NCBI RefSeq assembly: GCF_014851395.1
Contig: NW_024040485.1
Location: 8,450,384 to 8,514,383 of the forward strand
Length of the DNA: 64,000 nucleotides
Origin: Micropterus salmoides
Taxonomy: Eukaryota > Chordata > Actinopteri > Centrarchiformes > Centrarchidae
Direction of reading: 5' to 3'
Positions 60,401 to 64,000 of the stretch are shown here, one piece after another. The position numbers and the translations under genes were made by a program. Position 1 is the first letter of the stretch. Each line of letters opens with the position of its first letter. A model generated the notes under the pieces. The model saw only the letters and a program-made list of their open reading frames with translations. It had not been told where the DNA came from and ran no database searches.

Positions 60401-63400
60401 CCTCTTCTTTTATTCTTTTTTTAAAAAGACAAATTATTAATTGTCCATTTTCATTGTATTCAGTGCTTATTAAAGAGTTTTATATTGTGAGTCTTTTTTT
60501 AACAACTTTTGTAGCTTATTCAAATCGTGTGTGTGTGTGTGTGTTTTGAGTATATGACTTTGTATGTGCACATTTGTAATGTCTGTTCTTTGTCTGTCTG
60601 CCACATGTCTGTGTGTGTGTACAGATAATGTTCTGCACCCTCAACACCCACAAGATTGACATGGACAAGCTGTTGGGGGGCCAGATCGGCCTTGAGGATT
60701 TTATCTTCGCCCACATTAAAGGGATCAAGAAGGAGGTGGAAGTTTATAAATCTGAAGATGCTCTGGGCCTCACCATCACCGACAACGGAGCGGGATACGC
60801 TTTCATAAAGGTAAAAAGAAACGGAAACTCTCATGCTGAACGCTACGACATCAACGTTTATGTCTCACAGTGGAGTTGAATTATGTAACATACAAAGTAA
60901 ATACAGAGTCACAAAATGAGGCTTGTCAGGGAATTAATTAATATTAATTGAACTGATAGAAAAGGAACTTTTCAGTTGTATTAAGGGTTAGGATTATTAT
61001 AAACTCCACTGTTTAACTTTTTATTGGTTTAATGTAAACTCAACAATGGTTTGCTTTTGCCAGGTCATGTAGATACTGTGTACCTGCAGTATATGTCTCA
61101 CAGATGGGGGATGCATGTGGATGCAATTAATAACCATTTTCCTTATGAATCTATTGATTCATTTTTGAACAAATCAGATAATCAATTAGTTTAAATATAT
61201 TCAAAAGTAATGAAGACTGCCCATCATACGTTACCAAGGCCCAAAAGTAAAGTCTTCAGTTTGCAGATTTTGTTTAACTGAAAAAAACAACTAAAAATGT
61301 ATGTAAAAGTAAAAAATGTTGGGACGTTTTTACAAGGAAATTAACCAAAAGGATGAACTTATTATGAAACTTATCACTGATTAATCTGTTGATATTACTG
61401 TTTAAGAAATCAAATAAGCATCTAATTCTTTCAGCTGTACTCCTATATAATACCAATTACATTATACAGGTAAAGTAGTAAATAAACTGCAAGCTTAATG
61501 AGTAAAGTAAACTATTAAAATCAATCAGACTGCTTCTGATAATATTTGATTCAAGATAATTAATGACCTTATTGTGGATGTCACAGCGTGTAGAAAACAA
61601 CAGTTAAATAGATGTTTTGCAGTAGATCGACTTGTTTGCATGACTGCCATATTTAAAGCAATTGTATAAACTTGATTTCATAGTGGAAATCATCTTTCAA
61701 CTTGACATGTTGCCTTTGTTGATGTAGACGGGTCTAATGAACTTATTTGGTCTCCAGTCATCTTACTCCACCATAACAAAGTGCTCACATGTGCCATCAT
61801 GTGATGCCGAGACGGCACTGCATCCATATACCTTGACAGTGTTTATGTCTCGCTGATGCTTTTGTAGTATGCAAACTATTAAAGAGATGCTGCACCTTTG
61901 AACACGTCAGGCCAACATTTACAGATTCATTTATATTTGACCTTTTTGATTTCTGGAAAATGTAACCACTTTATCCCTTCCAACATCTTTATCTAAACTT
62001 CTTCTAAACTTCAGAAGACAAATAATCGAGACTAATTTCTATCACAGCTGGACTGTTTCACACTTTCTCGTGCAGTGAAATGTTGATGTTGACAGGTTTA
62101 TGGAGCAAAATGTAGGCCAGGAAGCATTTACCAGGTCTAAAAAAGAAAATGCATTGAAATGAACATGTTCACTATAAAATATTTTGTCCCACGATGGAGG
62201 AAAAAAGACCAGGGAAGTATCATTCATAATCAAAAACTCTCAAACCCATGCAGTGCAGACGCTCCTAAGCTGGTACAGTTCATCTGTTTGCATCAAAAAT
62301 GTTTTTCTTTTTTAAGCTTCTGAAGTCTCTTGATATTTAGTTTTCCATTAAAGCCAAAACTGATTATCTGGTTTCACATGATGAAAGAGCAGTATTTCCC
62401 AAGATACGCCCACACACTCTCTTGGTTTGTTTGCTCTCTTGTTTTGATTGGTATTTTTGTCATGCGTTGCTTGGAAAAAACCTTCAAACAAACCTCTCAT
62501 TGTGTGCCACTTCAACATGTATGACGTAATGTTGCTGTCTTTTTATTATATTTGTCTCTACTTTAATCCATTTTCTGTTCTCCCCTTCTCTATCTGTATG
62601 GCAGCGAATCAAAGAGGGCAGTGTTGTGGACAGGGTGAAGGTGATCTGTGTGGGTGACCACGTAGAGTGCATTAATGGACGTAACATCGTCGGGACAAGG
62701 CATTATGAAGTCGCCCGCATGCTTAAAGATTTGCCCAAAGACAAAAATTTCACCCTGAAACTGGTTGAGCCGATGAAGGCCTTTGGTGAGTAAGAAAGAT
62801 GATATAGAGTAAGTGTAGGTGATCACACATCAGCATGTTTCATAACTGACCCACATAGTAAACTGACTACAGATTCACCTTCAGGATTCAGTGACTACAC
62901 ATATGCGAGCAGAATCTTGTGCTGCAGTGGTTCTCAGCATTCAGGCCAGGACGCCAGAGCTCATGAGATCATTTTGTGCATTTACAGGATTAATTTCATA
63001 AGAAAAACGAATTTTGAAAAGTGCTTTAAAATGTGGCAACTGGCAAATTATACCTTGGTTCAATGTTGTGGCGTGGTATTTTTTTCAGGACAATGAACAG
63101 CTTAGACAAAGCATAGCTGGTAGTGTTTTCACTTCACAAGTTCACTTGTGTTTATAAACAGCACAGTTTGCAAAAAACGTGACTTTCTGTAATATTGTTT
63201 CCCCTCTGATTGACAGAAATGCTTGAGCCCAGGTCAAAGGGTGCCAAACCTGCTGGTGACAACAAGATCGGCACAGGGAGGGGGACTCTGAGACTTCGAT
63301 CCAAGGGCCCAGCTACTGTAGAGGAGGAGGTAAGTTTCTTTAGGTGTGACATATCAAGAGTGCAAGTGTCAGTTAAAAAGTAAACAATTGGCCAACAAAA

Positions 63401-63529
63401 TAATGTAATACTGAATGATTAAAACTGAGTTGTTTGTGTTTTTCTAGCCAACAGAATTTGAGGAGAAGGCCGTGAAGAAAGTGGATGACCTCCTGGAGAG
63501 CTACATGGGCATCAGAGATACTGAACTCG
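50762..63529 (+). CDS. gipc2: GIPC PDZ domain containing family member 2 (3' end missing)
   Basis: Cytosolic PDZ adaptor that links receptor tails to myosin VI for endosomal transport. Exons 50762-51037 (92 codons), 60625-60810, 62605-62785, 63217-63329 and 63448-63529 join in phase to 279 complete codons; about 50 residues remain beyond the right edge. The N-terminus starts MPLG and leads into LVFHTQLAHGSPTGRIEGFS (GH1 region). IMFCTLNTHKIDMDKLLGGQ follows, then the PDZ domain with its LGLTITDNGAGYAF binding-loop region (about residues 135-215). TGRGTLRLRSKGPATVEE and the start of the GH2 domain (KKVDDLLESYMGIRDTEL) come next. The start was chosen because MPLG is the GIPC family start. The sequence is also close to GIPC1; gipc2 is favoured by its place after dnajb4. 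Intron 1 is about 9.6 kb and full of repeats. Confidence 0.93.
51165..52215 (+). repeat. Two adjacent copies of the TTTACTTAAGTAA repeat family
   Basis: The first copy (51165 to about 51510) has TTTGAGTATTTCCATTGTAT, ACTCCACTACATTC and ACCAGCTGCAACATGCTGC. A TG microsatellite separates it from a second copy (to about 52215) with CCCACTACATTTATTTGGCA, ATCTAGCTCCCCCCTCAACT and TACTTTTACTTAAGTAAAGG. The second copy is opened by the insertion at 51661-51922. It lies in gipc2 intron 1. Confidence 0.65.
51661..51922. mobile_element. hAT-like short non-autonomous element
   Basis: Starts CAGTTGTCCCCAA and ends TTGGGAACCACTG, a 13-bp terminal inverted repeat with two mismatches. The flanks GATTAAAC (51653-51660) and GACTTAAC (51923-51930) are an imperfect 8-bp direct repeat. 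The host repeat continues on both sides. No coding capacity. Confidence 0.65.
52216..55484. other. gipc2 intron 1, middle part
   Basis: AT-rich intron. A GC-richer segment at about 53007-53190 has an open frame on the minus strand (60 aa) that I do not recognise. No splice-supported exon is seen and no clear repeat family besides scattered A/T runs. Confidence 0.45.
55485..55900. mobile_element. Non-autonomous DNA element with long inverted arms
   Basis: The left arm starts CTGGCCTCTTTCTTAGGTAC and continues with AAGCTAATGCAATCCAGTAC and ATTCTACCTTTAC. The right arm, read in reverse complement, has GTGGCCACTTTATTAGGTAC, ATGTAATGCAATCCAATAC and AATTCTACCTTTAC. The arms match over roughly 85 bp. 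The middle also contains a GTTGTACTGGACTGTATTAT piece related to the arms. No coding capacity. A relic may lie at 33050-33245. Confidence 0.75.
55901..58099. other. gipc2 intron 1, AT-rich stretch
   Basis: AT-rich intron sequence with a GT microsatellite near 56585-56600. No exon, RNA gene or repeat family is recognised. Confidence 0.45.
58100..58370 (-). repeat. TTTACTTAAGTAA-family copy in antisense
   Basis: GCAGAAGTATTCAAATCCTT, ACCACAATGTAAAATATGCT and CCATTACAAGTTAAAGGC are the reverse complement of the end of the repeat family found at 40912, 48160 and 51165. It lies in gipc2 intron 1. Confidence 0.6.
58371..60624. other. gipc2 intron 1, last part
   Basis: Mixed composition. A relatively GC-rich island spans about 58950-59400, with an open frame at 59039-59230 whose start is hydrophobic (AVLLLSLALSHVVIKVLV). 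No family match or firm splice partner is seen, so no gene is called. A GT microsatellite at 60527-60544 and a short GT-rich tract precede the exon 2 acceptor. Confidence 0.45.
60811..62604. repeat. gipc2 intron 2 with a possible hAT-family relic
   Basis: The part from about 61120 to 61440 has word order like the repeat at 41145-41447 (a GATGCAATTAATAACCATTT start, TCAGATAATCAATTAG, and a GATTAATCTGTTGATATTAC end), but it is strongly degraded. The rest is AT-rich intron with nothing recognised. Confidence 0.4.
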
Positions 63530-63663
63530 GTGAGTATACAGTAAATATTCATGAACATGAGCAAGTACGAAGAACAAGCATTGAGATGTCAGAGAGATCA
63601 GATGATGATTTACCTTTTTTCATACTTAATGTATCATAATGACATTACCTGCAAAATAATTAT

Positions 63664-63872
63664 CTTAAGCTGATGATACACAGGGCAACTTTTTGAGCAA
63701 TGTTTCTGGGCAATGTTGCTGGTGGAAAGTCCGACTATGTTTTGAACGGATAGCGGCGGGGCGGAGAGGCGGGGGGAGGTTATTGCTGTAGTAATCTTTA
63801 CTCATTACCATTCACGGCAACATTGCTCAGAACCATTGCTCTAAAAGTTGCTCCGTGTATTATAAGCTTAAG
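63664..63872. mobile_element. MITE with about 50-bp terminal inverted repeats
   Basis: The left end reads CTTAAGCTGATGATACACAG then GCAACTTTTTGAGCAATG. The right end in reverse complement reads CTTAAGCTTATAATACACGG then GCAACTTTTAGAGCAATG. The arms continue as CTGGGCAATGTTGC and CTGAGCAATGTTGC. The 209-bp unit has a short GC-rich centre (GGCGGGGCGGAGAGGCGG) and no coding capacity. It lies in the gipc2 intron after exon 5. Confidence 0.8.
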
Positions 63873-64000
63873 GTTAATTGCCAAGTCTTTCTAGAATACA
63901 TATATGTTAAGTGATTTGGTTCAAAGTCATTCTTCTAGCAGAGGTCTTTAAAGAAAACAGCTGATATATTGCATATTAATGAGGCTTCTTTAATATCATT

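Overview
The window is a stretch of vertebrate nuclear DNA, almost certainly from a ray-finned fish and probably a percomorph. It has short GT-AG-split exons, moderately compact introns, CA/GT and GA/CT microsatellites, and typical teleost dispersed repeats (tRNA-derived SINEs, a Tc1-like transposon relic, hAT-like non-autonomous elements, a degraded non-LTR retrotransposon). There is no operon, CRISPR array, prophage or intact viral gene. Exons were joined by hand using splice signals, continuous reading phase and similarity to families recalled from memory; no database search was run.

Layout. The 5' end of usp33 lies on the minus strand (coding exons 1537-3418, 5' non-coding exon near 7027-7190, the rest beyond the left edge). 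miga1 (mitoguardin 1) follows on the plus strand, 11093-22048, 15 coding exons, 592 aa. fubp1 (far upstream element binding protein 1) is on the minus strand, 34457-26729, 20 coding exons, 656 aa, and meets miga1 tail to tail near 23.65 kb. A divergent EF-hand mitochondrial carrier of the SCaMC/SLC25A24 type is on the minus strand, 40568-35618, 10 exons, 453 aa. dnajb4 (Hsp40) is on the plus strand, 42060-45970, 3 exons, 340 aa. gipc2 is on the plus strand from 50762, with five exons visible and the 3' end beyond the right edge.

This order and orientation matches the mammalian block USP33-MIGA1-NEXN-FUBP1-DNAJB4-GIPC2 as I remember it, with two differences: no nexn is recognisable between miga1 and fubp1, and a SCaMC-like carrier gene sits between fubp1 and dnajb4. 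The genes are not one pathway. They cover ubiquitin removal, mitochondrial fusion and lipid handling, RNA/ssDNA binding, mitochondrial nucleotide transport, chaperoning and PDZ adaptor function, and the block is best seen as conserved synteny.

The most unusual items are: a decayed second copy of the fubp1 KH3 exon inside a fubp1 intron; a GC-AG intron that splits the KH4 GXXG loop; two adjacent phase-1 tyrosine-motif exons in the fubp1 tail; a 9-nt coding segment ending fubp1; a nested hAT-like insertion with a perfect 8-bp target-site duplication just upstream of dnajb4; and a three-level nest of mobile elements between dnajb4 and gipc2. I did not find a convincing undescribed biological system.
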